From Defluviicoccus sp. bin129 (GTDB lineage: Bacteria > Pseudomonadota > Alphaproteobacteria > MPNO01): DNA of 64,000 bases. The DNA is taken from positions 92,862-156,861 of the forward strand of contig MPNO01000003.1 of assembly GCA_002239065.1 (NCBI GenBank), given 5' to 3'. The first letter of the stretch is position 1; each line of letters starts with the position of its first letter. Under the pieces are notes generated by a model. It ran no database searches. It was given only the letters and a program-made list of their open reading frames with translations, and was not told where the DNA came from. Positions 25,553 through 35,309 of the stretch are shown here, piece by piece. The position numbers and the translations under genes are program-made.

Positions 25553-25771
25553 ATGTCACGCGCCAACATCGACATCGACGACGAAGCCTGCGCCGAGGTG
25601 ATGCGCCGATTCCGCCTGGCGACCAGGCGGGAAGCGGTGAACTTGGCCCTGCGGAGGCTGGCGGCGGAGCCGCTCGGCGTCGACCAGGCCGGGCGGCTTC
25701 GCGGATCGGGCTGGGACGGCGATCTCGAAGAGCTGCGCTCCGGGCGCTCCCGATCCCGGTCGATTTCTTGA
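25553..25771 (+). CDS. vapB: VapB-type antitoxin, orphan
   Basis: A 72-residue antitoxin of the DUF2191/VapB group: [20 protein letters not shown] followed by [19 protein letters not shown] and the family tail [15 protein letters not shown]. VapB binds a PIN-domain RNase, VapC, normally encoded immediately downstream. Here the 30 bp after the stop hold no toxin and the convergent proV gene begins. The toxin has therefore been lost, or this protein acts alone. The Ser/Arg-rich end (SRSRSIS) may be a frayed C-terminus. Confidence 0.78.
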   Translation: MSRANIDIDDEACAEVMRRFRLATRREAVNLALRRLAAEPLGVDQAGRLRGSGWDGDLEELRSGRSRSRSIS

Positions 25772-25801
25772 GGGATACCGGTCCGGCGGCCCCGCGCCGG
25801 C

Positions 25802-26827
25802 TCAATCCGGCCGGGCGAGGGCGGTGGCGATGCGATCGAGCCGGACCGAACCGACCGGCTTGCCGTCCCGGGTCACCGCCGCGATCTCCGCCCCGGTTCC
25901 GATCAGCGATTGCAGGGCGTCGTCGAGCACCATGCCGGCATCGATCTGCGGCGCGCCGTTCGCCGGCTCGGCGTCCATGATCGAGGCGACCTCGATCACC
26001 CGGCCCCGGTTGATGTCCTTGATGAAGTCGGTGACGTAGTCGTCGGCCGGGCGCAGGACGATTTCCTGCGGGGTGCCGATCTGCACCGCCTCGCCGTCGC
26101 GCAGGATGGCGATGTTGTTGCCCAGCCGGAGCGCCTCCTCGAGGTCGTGGGTGATGAACACGATGGTCTTGTGCAGCTCGGTCTGGAGGTCGAGCAGGAT
26201 GTTCTGCATGTCGGTTCGGATCAGCGGGTCGAGCGCCGAGAACGGCTCGTCCATGAGCAGGATCTCGGCGTCGGTGGCGAGCGCCCGGGCGAGGCCCACC
26301 CGCTGCTGCATCCCGCCCGAGAGCTGCGCGGTGTAGTACTGCTCGTAACCGCTGAGCCCGACCCGGTCGATCCAGCGCTGGCTGCGTTCGGCGACCTCCG
26401 CCTTGTCGACGCCCTGGATGTGGAGACCGTAGGCGACGTTGTCGACGACGGTCCGGTGGGGCAGCAGCGCGAAGCGCTGGAACACCATCGACGCCTTGGA
26501 GCGCCGGAAGTTGCGCAGTTCCGGCGGGCTCATGGCGAGCACGTCGACGCCGTCGACCAGCACCTCGCCGCCGGTCGGCTCGATGAGCCGGTTGATGTGG
26601 CGGATCAGGGTCGACTTGCCGGACCCCGACAGCCCCATCACCACCTGGATGTGGCGCGCCTCGACGTCGAGGTTGATGTCCTTGAGGCCGAGCACGTGCC
26701 CGTGCCGCTCCAGCAGGTCGTCCTTGGACATTCCCGCCCCGACATGCTCCGTCATGGCGGCCGCGTTGGGGCCGAAGATCTTGTACAGGTCCCTGATCTG
26801 GACCTTGATGTCAGCGTTGGTGCTCAT
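25802..26827 (-). CDS. proV: Glycine betaine/proline ABC transporter ATP-binding protein ProV
   Basis: A 341-residue ATPase with Walker A GLSGSGKST, Q-loop VFQRFALLPHRTV, signature LSGGMQQRVGLARAL, Walker B ILLMDEPFSALD and H-loop FITHDLEEAL. The N-terminal extension before the ATPase domain (KIFGPNAAAM, KDDLLERHGHVLGLKD) is specific to ProV-type betaine importers, and the C-terminal part resembles a short CBS-like module. It overlaps proW by 17 bp and is the last gene of a proX-proW-proV operon. Confidence 0.93.
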   Translation of the reverse strand: MSTNADIKVQIRDLYKIFGPNAAAMTEHVGAGMSKDDLLERHGHVLGLKDINLDVEARHIQVVMGLSGSGKSTLIRHINRLIEPTGGEVLVDGVDVLAMSPPELRNFRRSKASMVFQRFALLPHRTVVDNVAYGLHIQGVDKAEVAERSQRWIDRVGLSGYEQYYTAQLSGGMQQRVGLARALATDAEILLMDEPFSALDPLIRTDMQNILLDLQTELHKTIVFITHDLEEALRLGNNIAILRDGEAVQIGTPQEIVLRPADDYVTDFIKDINRGRVIEVASIMDAEPANGAPQIDAGMVLDDALQSLIGTGAEIAAVTRDGKPVGSVRLDRIATALARPD

Positions 26828-27701
26828 CCCTCCGGTGCTTTTGCAGGTTCTTTCCGAATCCCTGCGAGATCCGGTCGAAGATGATCGCCAGCACGACGAT
26901 GGCGAGGCCGTTCATCAGCCCGAGCGCGAGATACTGGTTGGAGATCGCCCTGAGCACGGGAACGCCCAGCCCCTTGACCCCGATCATCGAGGCGATCACC
27001 ACCATGGCGAGCGACATCATGATCGTCTGGTTGACGCCGGCGAAGATGTTGGGCAGCGCAAGCGGAATCTGCACCCCCAGCAGCTTCTGGATATAGCTCG
27101 CCCCGAAGGCGTCGGCGGCTTCCAGCACCTCCCGGTCGACCAGCCGGATGCCGAGATTGGTCAGCCGCACGATCGGCGGCAGGGCGTAGATGCACACCGC
27201 GATCAGCCCCGGGACCTTGCCGATGCCGAGCAGCATCACCACGGGGATCAGATAGACGAAGCTCGGGATCGTCTGCATCACGTCGAGCAGCGGGGTGATC
27301 GCCGCCTGGACGCGGTCCGAGCGCGCCATCGCGATGCCGATCGGAATCCCGACCGCGATGCAGAGCAGCGTGGCGACCGACACGATGGCGAGCGTCGCCA
27401 TGGTGTCCTGCCACATGCCGAGATAGCCGATCGCGAGAAACGCGGCGACCGTCCCGCCCACCACCAGCCAGTTGCGGGCGCCGAGCCAGGCGAAGACGGC
27501 GACCGCCAGGATGACCAGCGGCCACGGGCTGGTCTGCAGCAGCCTCTCGAGCCAGACCAGGAAATGCAGCAGCGGGTCGAAGAAGTTCTCGATCGCTTCC
27601 CCGTGGTTGCGGGAGAAGTCGCGAAAGCCACGGTCTATGGCCTTCTTGAGATCGCGGAGTTCCTGATCCCCCAGGGTGGGGAATTTGTTCAACAGTTCCA
27701 C
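26811..27701 (-). CDS. proW: Glycine betaine/proline ABC transporter permease ProW
   Basis: A 296-residue permease. An amphipathic N-terminal stretch (FRDFSRNHGEAIENFFDPLLHFLVWLE) is followed by helices and the BPD permease loop EAADAFGASYIQKLLGVQIPLALPNIF. Typical ProW segments such as DVMQTIPSFVYLIPVVML are clear. With ProV and ProX it imports quaternary ammonium compounds, either as osmoprotectants or nutrients. Confidence 0.93.
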   Translation of the reverse strand: MELLNKFPTLGDQELRDLKKAIDRGFRDFSRNHGEAIENFFDPLLHFLVWLERLLQTSPWPLVILAVAVFAWLGARNWLVVGGTVAAFLAIGYLGMWQDTMATLAIVSVATLLCIAVGIPIGIAMARSDRVQAAITPLLDVMQTIPSFVYLIPVVMLLGIGKVPGLIAVCIYALPPIVRLTNLGIRLVDREVLEAADAFGASYIQKLLGVQIPLALPNIFAGVNQTIMMSLAMVVIASMIGVKGLGVPVLRAISNQYLALGLMNGLAIVVLAIIFDRISQGFGKNLQKHRRDEHQR

Positions 27702-27774
27702 AACCGGAAGCCCTGGCGCGGGGCGACCGGGTCCGCCGACGACCGTCGATCAGCGGACCCGCGACGTTCCTGGA

Positions 27775-28779
27775 CTACAGCGAGGACTTCACCTTCGCCG
27801 CGGCATCCGCCGAAACCCACTTGGTCCAGATGCCCTCGTTCTTGCGCAGGAACTCGACCGCCGCGTCTTCGCCGCTCGCCTGGTTGGCCTGCATGTAGGC
27901 CAGCATGCCGTTCATGATTTCGCCGGGGAAAACGCGCTTCTTCAGATAGTCGAGCGCGACCCCGCCGCCCTTCATGAACTTGTCGCTGACCACGGTATGC
28001 ACCTCGGAATGGGTCCAGGACGAGGGTTTCGGGTCGGCGCAATCCTGTTCCGGCTTGACGATGCAGCCGTCCCAATGCTCGTTGCCGACGAACGGCACCC
28101 CGAACGGCACCTTGACGATGCCGAGCTTGCCGACCAGCGCGGTCGGCGACCAGTAATAGCCGAACCAGTTCTGGCCCCGCTCCACCGCCTTGGCCATGGA
28201 GCCGTCGAGACCCGCGGCGGAACCGGGATCGACCAGCACCCAGCCCATCTCCTTCATCTTGAAGGCGCGGAACAGGTTGGCGTTGGTCAACTGGCATCCC
28301 CAGCCGGCCGGGCAGCCGACGAACGCCCCCTTCGACTTGTCCTCCTGGTAGGGGAACAGGTCGGGACGCTTGAGAATGTCGAGCACCGTCTTCAGCTCGG
28401 GGTGTTTCTTCGCCGTATGCGGCGGGATCCACCAGCCCTCGCCGAGCCCGGTGATCGGCCCGTTGTTAACCGAGTGCAGCCGCCCTTCCTTGGTCGCCAT
28501 GCCGAGGGGGTTGCGGACCGCGTTGATCCAGAGCTCGGGCGCGACATCGGGCGCGCCCTTTTCGTTCATCGAGGTGAAGGTCGGCATGGTGTCGCCCGGG
28601 ACCAGCGAGGCCTTGCAGCCGTAGCCCCTCTCCAGGACGATCTTGTCGACATTGGCCATCAGCTCCGCCGATGCCCAGTTCATGCTCGCGATCACCACCT
28701 CGCCGCAAGCCGCCAGCGCGCCTTGCGCCGTGCCCAGCCAGACGGCGCCCGCCGCCAGAGCCGTAAGAATTTTCTTCAT
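27775..28779 (-). CDS. proX: Glycine betaine ABC transporter substrate-binding protein ProX-like
   Basis: A 334-residue periplasmic protein with a signal peptide (KKILTALAAGAVWLGTAQG, cleavage after ALA). The OpuAC fold is shown by VVIASMNWASAELMANVDK and by aromatic ligand-cage candidates in GLGEGWWIPPH and GQNWFGYYWSP. The ATG at 28779 has a strong GGGAGGT. It is the first gene of the operon, an X-W-V order rather than the enterobacterial V-W-X. A 73-bp gap precedes proW. Confidence 0.92.
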   Translation of the reverse strand: MKKILTALAAGAVWLGTAQGALAACGEVVIASMNWASAELMANVDKIVLERGYGCKASLVPGDTMPTFTSMNEKGAPDVAPELWINAVRNPLGMATKEGRLHSVNNGPITGLGEGWWIPPHTAKKHPELKTVLDILKRPDLFPYQEDKSKGAFVGCPAGWGCQLTNANLFRAFKMKEMGWVLVDPGSAAGLDGSMAKAVERGQNWFGYYWSPTALVGKLGIVKVPFGVPFVGNEHWDGCIVKPEQDCADPKPSSWTHSEVHTVVSDKFMKGGGVALDYLKKRVFPGEIMNGMLAYMQANQASGEDAAVEFLRKNEGIWTKWVSADAAAKVKSSL

Positions 28780-28897
28780 ACGTACCTCCCGAAATATTGT
28801 CTCTCTGACCACACAGCATAGATGGCCTGCCCACAAAGTCACCAGTCATCTTCCCGCCGGTGGCGAGACATGCGATTTCGGCCCGATGCCCGTTTCG

Positions 28898-29614
28898 CTA
28901 GCTCCCGGCAAGGAGAGACCCGACCAGCGGAGGGGCGGCCCGCCACGCCGCGATACCGGCGCGAATGCGCGGCAGCGCCACGACCGGAAACCCGGGCAGG
29001 AAACCGCGCAGGGTCTCGACGGTCGGTTCGAGGCCGACATCGTTTTCCTCCGACTCGCTGATCACCGCCGCCGCGATGGCGATGCCCGCGCTTTCCAGGG
29101 CGCGCGCGGCGGTGAGGGTATGGCTGAGCGCCCCGAGATAGCTGCCGCCGACGAGCACGGCCGGAAGGCCGAGCGCGGCGATCCAGTCGAGCACGGTCTT
29201 GCGCGTCGTGACCGGCACCATCGCGCCGCCCACCCCCTCGATCAGCAGGGACTCGCCGGCAGCCGCGCTCGCGTCGGCTTGCTTCCGGCAGAACGCGACC
29301 AGGGCATCGAAATCGATTGCCCGCCCTTCCGCCGCGGCGGCCATGTGCGGGGAGAGCGGCGCTCCGAAGCGCCAGGGCGAGATCCCGGCGATCCCGTCCG
29401 CAGCGACCGGCCGGCCGAGAGCCGCGAGGAGCTGGCCCGAATCCGAGTCCGCGGGCGGAACCTCGTCGAGCCCGCTGATCACCGGCTTGAGCGCGCGCAC
29501 GGGGCGCCCCGCCTCGCGGAGCTGGTGGACCAGCGCCGCGGTCACCAGCGTCTTGCCGATTTCCGTGCCGGCGGCGGTGACGAACAGGGCGCGCGCGTCG
29601 GGATCGCGTTCCAT
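28898..29614 (-). CDS. bioD: Dethiobiotin synthase BioD
   Basis: A 238-residue P-loop enzyme. The Walker-type motif TAAGTEIGKTLV (about residues 13-24), the carbamate/substrate motif ALKPVISG and the switch motif LLIEGVGGAMVPV are all BioD hallmarks. It makes dethiobiotin from 7,8-diaminopelargonate, CO2 and ATP. No other biotin gene is nearby; instead it ends a run with a UbiD-like decarboxylase and a quinone oxidoreductase, spaced 14 bp apart. The biotin role is the default, but the context is unusual. Confidence 0.87.
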   Translation of the reverse strand: MERDPDARALFVTAAGTEIGKTLVTAALVHQLREAGRPVRALKPVISGLDEVPPADSDSGQLLAALGRPVAADGIAGISPWRFGAPLSPHMAAAAEGRAIDFDALVAFCRKQADASAAAGESLLIEGVGGAMVPVTTRKTVLDWIAALGLPAVLVGGSYLGALSHTLTAARALESAGIAIAAAVISESEENDVGLEPTVETLRGFLPGFPVVALPRIRAGIAAWRAAPPLVGSLLAGS

Positions 29615-29628
29615 CCGACCCGCGATCT

Positions 29629-30612
29629 TCAGGGCACGATCACGATCTTGCCGAGATGGGAGTCGCTGCGCATCTCGGCATAGGCGTCGGCCACCCGTTC
29701 GAGCGGAAAGGCGGCGTGCAGCGGCAGCTCGATCCTTCGCTCCTCGACCAGCGGGCCGAGATCGGCCCAGGCGCGCTCGACGATGGCCGCGATCTCGTCG
29801 TCCGACCGCGTGCGGAAGGTCACCCCGATATAGTCGATCCGCTTGAGCGCGTGCAGGTCGAAGTCGAACGCCCCCGTCTTCCCGCCGAGCCGCCCGACAT
29901 TGACGATCCGCCCGCGGATCGCCGCCGCCTTCAGGCTGGCGTTCACGGTCGGGCCCGACACCATGTCGACGATCAGTTCGACGCCCTTGCCATCGGTCGC
30001 CGCGCGCACGCGGTCGGGCCAGCCGGGGTCGGAAACGTCGATCCCGTGGTCCATGCCGAACGCGGCCAGGCGTTCCAGCCGGTCGCGCGAGCGCGAGGCG
30101 CCGAGCACCGTCGACGCCCCCTTCTCCCTGGCGATCTGGATGCCGAGGATGCCGACGCCCGACCCGGCGCCGAGGAACAGCACGCTTTCGCCGGCCGCGA
30201 GCCGGCCGTTGGTGACGATGGCGTCGTGCATGGTCTCGACCGCGACGGGGCAGGCGGCGGCGGTCTCCCACGCCATGCCGTCGGGTACCGGGAACACGTG
30301 GCGCTGGTCGACCGTGGTCAGCTCGGCGAAGGCGGACGCGCCGAACCCCATCACCCGGTCGCCTGTCGAGAACCGGTCCGCGCCCGGGCCGAGGGCGTCG
30401 ACCGTGCCGGCGAACTCGTTGCCGGCGATCGCCGGGCCCGAGGCGCCGGTGCCGTGGCGGTGGCGGAGCGGCATCACCAGATCGGCGCGGTTGAGCCCCG
30501 CCGCTCCCACCCGCACCAGGAGCTCGCCCTCTCCGGGCGACGGTTCGGGCAGGTCGCCCATGACCTCCAGCCGCCGCCTTCCGTCGTCTTCGACAATCAC
30601 CGCCGCGCGCAT
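29629..30612 (-). CDS. Zinc-independent MDR oxidoreductase (NADPH:quinone reductase-like)
   Basis: A 327-residue medium-chain dehydrogenase/reductase. The N-terminal catalytic domain has GAAGLNRADLVMPLRH and IAGNEFAGTVDALG, and the Rossmann motif is LGAGSGVGILGIQIA. Structural and catalytic zinc cysteines are absent, which places it with quinone oxidoreductases. Tight spacing (14 bp on each side) to ubiD and bioD indicates one transcript. Substrate unknown. Confidence 0.88.
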   Translation of the reverse strand: MRAAVIVEDDGRRRLEVMGDLPEPSPGEGELLVRVGAAGLNRADLVMPLRHRHGTGASGPAIAGNEFAGTVDALGPGADRFSTGDRVMGFGASAFAELTTVDQRHVFPVPDGMAWETAAACPVAVETMHDAIVTNGRLAAGESVLFLGAGSGVGILGIQIAREKGASTVLGASRSRDRLERLAAFGMDHGIDVSDPGWPDRVRAATDGKGVELIVDMVSGPTVNASLKAAAIRGRIVNVGRLGGKTGAFDFDLHALKRIDYIGVTFRTRSDDEIAAIVERAWADLGPLVEERRIELPLHAAFPLERVADAYAEMRSDSHLGKIVIVP

Positions 30613-30626
30613 TCGTCTCTCCTCTG

Positions 30627-32031
30627 TCAGGGCAGGAAATCGGCCAGATCGGTGGTGTCCAGGTTGAGCGGCATCGCCGGTTCGAAGCGCTCGCGGGCCG
30701 GGCTGTCGGCGCCGACCGGGCGGGTCGCGTCGATCAGCCACTTGGTGCCGATCCGGTACATCGGGCTCTGGCCCGGCACGATGTCGGATATGTTGTCGAG
30801 CGACCAGGTCTGGGCGTTGGGAATCTTGACGATGTCGCGCCCGGCGTCGACCCGCGTGGTCAGCGACCAGAAGATCTGCCGCAGATCGGTGCAGTCGATG
30901 TCCTCGTCGACCGCGATGGCGAGCTTGGGGTGCATCTGAGGACCCGAGAGCGCCGCCATCAGGGCCGTCTTCGCCTGGCCTTCCACCCGCGGCCTCAGCT
31001 TCACCACCACCGCCATCAACCCGGCGATCCCGAGGCAGCGCAGGTCGAGCAGGTCGAGCCCGCCCTCGACGCGCTCCAGATGCTGCCACAGCAGCATGTC
31101 GATCGCGCTGGCGACCAGGGCCTGGGTGTCGGTCATCGGCGCGCCGCACTGCATCGCATAGAAGATCGGGTCGGCGCGGCGGGTCAGCGCCCCGACCTTG
31201 AAGACCTGGGTGCGTCCCTCCATCGCATAGCCGCCCGATCCCTCGCCGAACGGGCCCTCGGGCGTGGTCTCGTCGGGCGGGATCTCGCCTTCGAGCACGA
31301 GCTCCGCTTCCGCCGGCACTTCGAGGTCGACGCTCTCGCAGCGCACCATGCGGACCGGCTCGCCGAGCAGCGCGCCCGCCACGGTGAGCTCGTCCGTGCC
31401 CCAGGGCGCGGTGTAGGAGGACACGAAATAGATCGCCGGGTGCGCGCCCACCGCGACCGCGACCGGCATCGCCTCGTTTCGGGCCTGGTATTTCTGGTAG
31501 ATCCTGAGCGCCTGGCGCGGGCAGATCAGGTAGCCCGTCCGGTCGGGGCCGAGCACCTGCATGCGGTGGATCGACATGTTGCGGATCCCGGTATCGGGGT
31601 CCTTGACGATCGCCATGCCGGCGGCGATGTAGGGGCCGGGATCGGCCTCCGACGTCCAGACCGCGGGGATCCGGGTGAGGTCGACCTCCGGGCCGCGCGC
31701 CACGACCTGCTTGACCGGGGGCATCCGCCCGCGCGACGTCGGCCGTCGGCAGGGGGGTCTGCACGCGCGCGTTGAAGCTCGCCACCACGTCGCGCTCCGC
31801 GACGCCGAGCGCGATCCCCCATTTGCGCCGGTCGGCGATGATCTGGTTCGCCACCCGCCAGCCCGGGAAGCCCGCCGGGTCAGTGAACAGGCTCGCCTTG
31901 CCCAGCCGGTCATAGGTCTTCCAGCCGATCGCGGTGAGGTTGGCGAGCGGGTCGACGGGGCGGTCGATGCGGACCAGCTCGCCCGCCGCCTCCAGCGCAT
32001 CGAGATAGCCGCGGATCGATTGATCGCCCAC
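30627..32031 (-). pseudogene. UbiD family decarboxylase, single-base frameshift
   Basis: The protein begins MGDQSIRGYLDALEAAGELV and runs in one frame to about residue 103 (PTADVARADA). It then continues in another frame with PVKQVVARGPEVDLTRIPAVW to the family end. Removing one base from the C5/G5 run at 31717-31721 restores ADAPVKQVV, the expected continuation, giving about 467 residues. UbiD enzymes use prenylated FMN to (de)carboxylate aromatic or unsaturated acids. A sequencing indel is as likely as a true mutation. It heads the ubiD-oxidoreductase-bioD run and diverges from an amidase. Confidence 0.82.
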
Positions 32032-32109
32032 CCTTGCCTCCGGCCGATTGCTCCGGCCCCGCTCGACCGGTAAGGAACGCCCAATCTACCACCACCGGGA
32101 GCACGCTTC

Positions 32110-33338
32110 ATGACCGGCCGGTTCGAAGACCCGCTCGGCGCGTTCTGCACCCACAGCCGCCCCACCGCGCCGGGGAGCGGGGCCGGGCCCCTCACGGGTT
32201 TCGGCTTCGCGGTCAAGGACGTGTTCGACATCGCCGGCCACAAGACCGGCTTCGGCAGTCCCGAATGGCTCGCCACCCACGAGGCGGCGACGGCGACGGC
32301 CTCGGCGGTCCGGCGCCTGCTCGATGCCGGCGCGCGGATGGTGGGCAAGACGCTGACCGACGAGCTCGCCTACAGCCTGACCGGGGAAAACGTCCATTAC
32401 GGCACGCCGGTCAACCCGGCGGCTCCCGACCGGGTTCCCGGCGGCTCGTCGAACGGCTCCGCATCGGCGGTGGCCGGCGGGCTGGTCGAATTCGCGCTCG
32501 GGACCGATTGCGGCGGCTCGGTGCGGCTGCCGGCGAGCTATTGCGGCATCTTCGGCATCCGCCCGACGGTCGACCGGGTGCCGCTCGACGGCGTGATCCC
32601 GTTCGGCCCGCCCTTCGACGTCGCGGGCTGGTTCGCCCGCGACGCCGGGCTGCTGGAGGCCGTCGGCCGGGTGTTGCTCGACGACGCCGCGCCGCCGCCC
32701 GCGCCGCGGCGCCTGCTGCGCGGGGTCGATGCCTTCGCGGCGGCGGGCGAACGGGTCGCCGGGGCGCTGGAGGACGCCGTCGCCCGGGTCGAGGATGCGG
32801 TCGCGCCCGCGGTCGACATCTCGCTGTCCGAAGGCGCGCTGGGCCATTGGTTCGAGACCTTCCGCGTCGTGCAGGGTGCCTCGGTCTGGTCCAATCTCGG
32901 GGGCTGGATCGACGAGACCCGGCCGCGCCTCGGCCCCGGGGCGAAGATGCGGCTCGACTGGGCGGCCGGGGTCGCGCCGCGGGGGGGGGGCGGCCGCCGG
33001 GGCGGGCGCCGGGGCTGTAGCCGCGGGCGGTGGCCGCCGCCAGGGCCGATCACGCGGCGATCCGGAGCCGCCTCGATGCGATCCTGCGGGACGGGGACGT
33101 CCTCGTGATCCCCACCTCGCCGCGCGCCGCGCCGCTCAGGAACACGCCGCTCGACGACATCGAAATCCGCTTCCGCAACCAGGCGATGCACCTGCTCTGC
33201 ATCGCCGGGCTCGGCGGGCTGCCGCAGGTCAGCCTGCCGATGGCGACGATCGACGGCCTGCCGCTCGGGCTCTCGCTGGTCCGGCCGCGCCGAGCGGACA
33301 TGCAATTGCTGGCGCTGGCCCGTAGACTGACCGCCTGA
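32110..33338 (+). pseudogene. Amidase (signature family), frameshifted near 32981
   Basis: The first 290 codons are a normal amidase-signature protein with catalytic Lys in GFAVKDVFDIAG and serines in PGGSSNGSASA and TDCGGSVRLPASYCG. After VAP the frame meets a run of ten G and turns into GGGGRRGGRRG nonsense. The true C-terminus resumes in another frame at about 33030 (AAARADHAAIRSRL) and ends LALARRLTA at 33338. The G-rich stretch resembles a noisy extra copy of the following 30 bp, so misassembly is suspected. About 400 residues if repaired. Confidence 0.8.
32981..32990 (+). other. G10 tract at an amidase frameshift
   Basis: Ten consecutive G followed by CGGCCGCCGGGGCGGGC, which resembles the real coding sequence about 35 bp further on (GTGGCCGCCGCCAGGGCC) with substitutions toward G. 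Taken with the C14 tract at 40384 it looks like low-quality, G-biased sequence rather than a natural repeat. Confidence 0.6.
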
Positions 33339-33356
33339 CCGCAGGGAAGGGAGCCC

Positions 33357-34058
33357 ATGCCCCACGAAATCGAGGTCCCCGACTACGTGATCGAACGGAT
33401 CATGGCCAAGCGGGGCCGTCTCCACGTCTTCGACAGCTTCGATGCGTCGAAGACCGCCCTCGTCGTGATCGACATGCAGAACTTCTTCGTTTCCGAGGTC
33501 GACACCGCGAAGAGCATCTGCCCCAACATCAACCGTCTCGCCGAAGCGGTCCGGGCGCGCGGCGGCATCGTCGCCTGGGTGCTGCTCACCGTGGCCGAGG
33601 AGATCGGCGGCCCGAGCCTGTGGCCGATCTATCACGACCACTTCTTCACCCCGGCGAAGATGAAGGCGCACAAGGACGGCCTGACCGAGGGCAGCGAGGG
33701 CCACCGGCTCTACGAGACGCTGGAGGTGGACGACGCGGACCTGATCGCCCGCAAGACGCGGTTCTCGACCTTCATCCAGGGCTCGTCCGATCTCGACGAG
33801 AGGCTGCGCGCGCGGGGCATCGAGAACCTGCTGATCGCCGGCACCGCGACCAATTTCTGCTGCGAGACCAGCGCGCGCGACGCGATGATGATCGGTTATC
33901 GCGTGGTCATGGTCTCCGACGCCAATGCGGCGCGCTATGACGAGGACCACCTGGTCGGGCTGACCACGGTCTGGCAGAGCTTCGGCGACGTCCGCGGCGT
34001 GGACGACTGCATCGACCAGCTGCTGGCGCCCGCAGTCGAAACCGCGGCCGCCGAATAG
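33357..34058 (+). CDS. Isochorismatase-family cysteine hydrolase
   Basis: A 233-residue hydrolase with the Asp-Lys-Cys triad: Asp in ALVVIDMQNFFV, Lys in LIARKTRFSTF and Cys in ATNFCCETSARDA, preceded by the cis-peptide region. Relatives include ureidoacrylate amidohydrolase RutB, N-carbamoylsarcosine amidase and maleamate amidase. It follows an amidase by 18 bp and precedes an SDR by 7 bp, so a small amide or ureido degradation operon is likely. Confidence 0.88.
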   Translation: MPHEIEVPDYVIERIMAKRGRLHVFDSFDASKTALVVIDMQNFFVSEVDTAKSICPNINRLAEAVRARGGIVAWVLLTVAEEIGGPSLWPIYHDHFFTPAKMKAHKDGLTEGSEGHRLYETLEVDDADLIARKTRFSTFIQGSSDLDERLRARGIENLLIAGTATNFCCETSARDAMMIGYRVVMVSDANAARYDEDHLVGLTTVWQSFGDVRGVDDCIDQLLAPAVETAAAE

Positions 34059-34065
34059 CAGATCC

Positions 34066-34839
34066 GTGCCCGGCCGGCTTCAGGACAGGGCGGCGATCGT
34101 CACCGGCGGCGCCGGCGGCATCGGGTCGGCGACCGCGGCGCTGTTCGGCGCGGAGGGCGCGCGGGTTGCGATCGTCGATCTCGATCCGGACGCGCTGGCC
34201 CGCGCCGCCGGCGAGATCGCGCGCCTGGGCGGCGGCGACGTCCGCGCCATCGCCGCCGACATAACCCGCGAGGACGAGGCGTTTCGCGCCGTCGACGAGG
34301 CGGCCGGGGCCTTCGGCGGTCTCGACGTGCTGGTCAACAACGCGGGCGTTCGCGAATACGGCCTCCTCGCCGAGCGCCCGGCATCCTCGTGGGAGCGCAT
34401 CGTCGCCGTCAACATTCTCGGGACGGCCAACTGCACCCGCGCCGCGCTGCCCCATCTCCGCCGGGCGGACGACGGCAACATCGTCAACGTCTCGTCGACA
34501 TTCGGGGTCATCGCGCGCACCGGCATGGGGCAGTACGACGCGACCAAGGCGGCCATCGTCTCGATGACCCGGACCGTCGCCTGCGAGGAAGCCGCGCACG
34601 GGGTGCGCGCCAATGTCGTCTGCCCCGGCGGGGTGCTGACGACCTACCATCTCGAGCGCTACGCGGCGCAGGGGATCGGCCGCGCGGAGCTCGAAGAGGA
34701 ACAGAAAGCGGTGCCGCTGATGGGCCGCTGGGCCGAGCCGCGCGAGATCGCCTGCCCGATCCTCTGGCTCGCCTCGGCCGAGGCCTCGTTCGTCACCGCG
34801 ACGACGCTGATGGTGGACGGCGGAAAATCCGCTCTCTAG
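34066..34839 (+). CDS. Short-chain dehydrogenase/reductase
   Basis: A 257-residue classical SDR. The nucleotide motif is [12 protein letters not shown] (TGxxxGIG), with NNAG in [12 protein letters not shown], the active Ser in VNVSSTFGV and YxxxK in QYDATKAA. The C-terminal block [13 protein letters not shown] is typical. The acidic residue after beta-2 (AIVDLDPD) suggests NAD preference. A GTG start at 34066 follows the isochorismatase-like gene by 7 bp. Its end overlaps convergent greA by 4 bp. Confidence 0.9.
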   Translation: MPGRLQDRAAIVTGGAGGIGSATAALFGAEGARVAIVDLDPDALARAAGEIARLGGGDVRAIAADITREDEAFRAVDEAAGAFGGLDVLVNNAGVREYGLLAERPASSWERIVAVNILGTANCTRAALPHLRRADDGNIVNVSSTFGVIARTGMGQYDATKAAIVSMTRTVACEEAAHGVRANVVCPGGVLTTYHLERYAAQGIGRAELEEEQKAVPLMGRWAEPREIACPILWLASAEASFVTATTLMVDGGKSAL

Positions 34840-35309
34840 CGGAACTCGACGCCCATCACCTCGTAGGACTTGGTGCCCTTGGGCGTCGTCACCTCGACCG
34901 AGTCGCCGATGGTCCGGCCGATCACCGCGCGCGCCAGCGGCGAGGTGACCGACAGGCGCCCGGCGTCGACATCGGATTCGTGCTCGCCCACGATCTGGAA
35001 CGTGCGCTCCTGCTCGGTGTCCTCGTCGGTGAGCGTGACGGTGGCGCCGAACTTGATCTCCTCGCCCGAGAGCTTGCCCACGTCGATCACCTCGGCGCGC
35101 CGGATCACGTCCTCGATATCCGCCACCCGGCCCTCGACGAAGGCCTGGCGTTCGCGCGCCGCGTGGTATTCCGCGTTCTCGGACAGGTCGCCATGTTCGC
35201 GCGCGGCGGCGATGGCGCGAATGATCTCCGGCCGCTCGACCGATTTGAGCCGCTTGAGTTCCGCCTGGAGGTGCGAATACCCTGCCGCGGTCATTGGCAC
35301 TCTGTCCAT
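34836..35309 (-). CDS. greA: Transcription elongation factor GreA
   Basis: A 157-residue GreA. The N-terminal coiled coil contains the catalytic acidic tip ([19 protein letters not shown]) that stimulates RNA cleavage by backtracked polymerase, and the C-terminal FKBP-like domain includes [24 protein letters not shown]. Two adjacent ATGs exist (35312 and 35309); the second gives better spacing from GGTGG. The 245 bp to the divergent YqeY-like gene must hold both promoters, but no clear pair of boxes was found. Confidence 0.95.
   Translation of the reverse strand: MDRVPMTAAGYSHLQAELKRLKSVERPEIIRAIAAAREHGDLSENAEYHAARERQAFVEGRVADIEDVIRRAEVIDVGKLSGEEIKFGATVTLTDEDTEQERTFQIVGEHESDVDAGRLSVTSPLARAVIGRTIGDSVEVTTPKGTKSYEVMGVEFR

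Noticed and set aside
28898..29614. Biotin biosynthesis operon
   Set aside because: No bioA, bioB, bioC or bioF homologue was found beside bioD.
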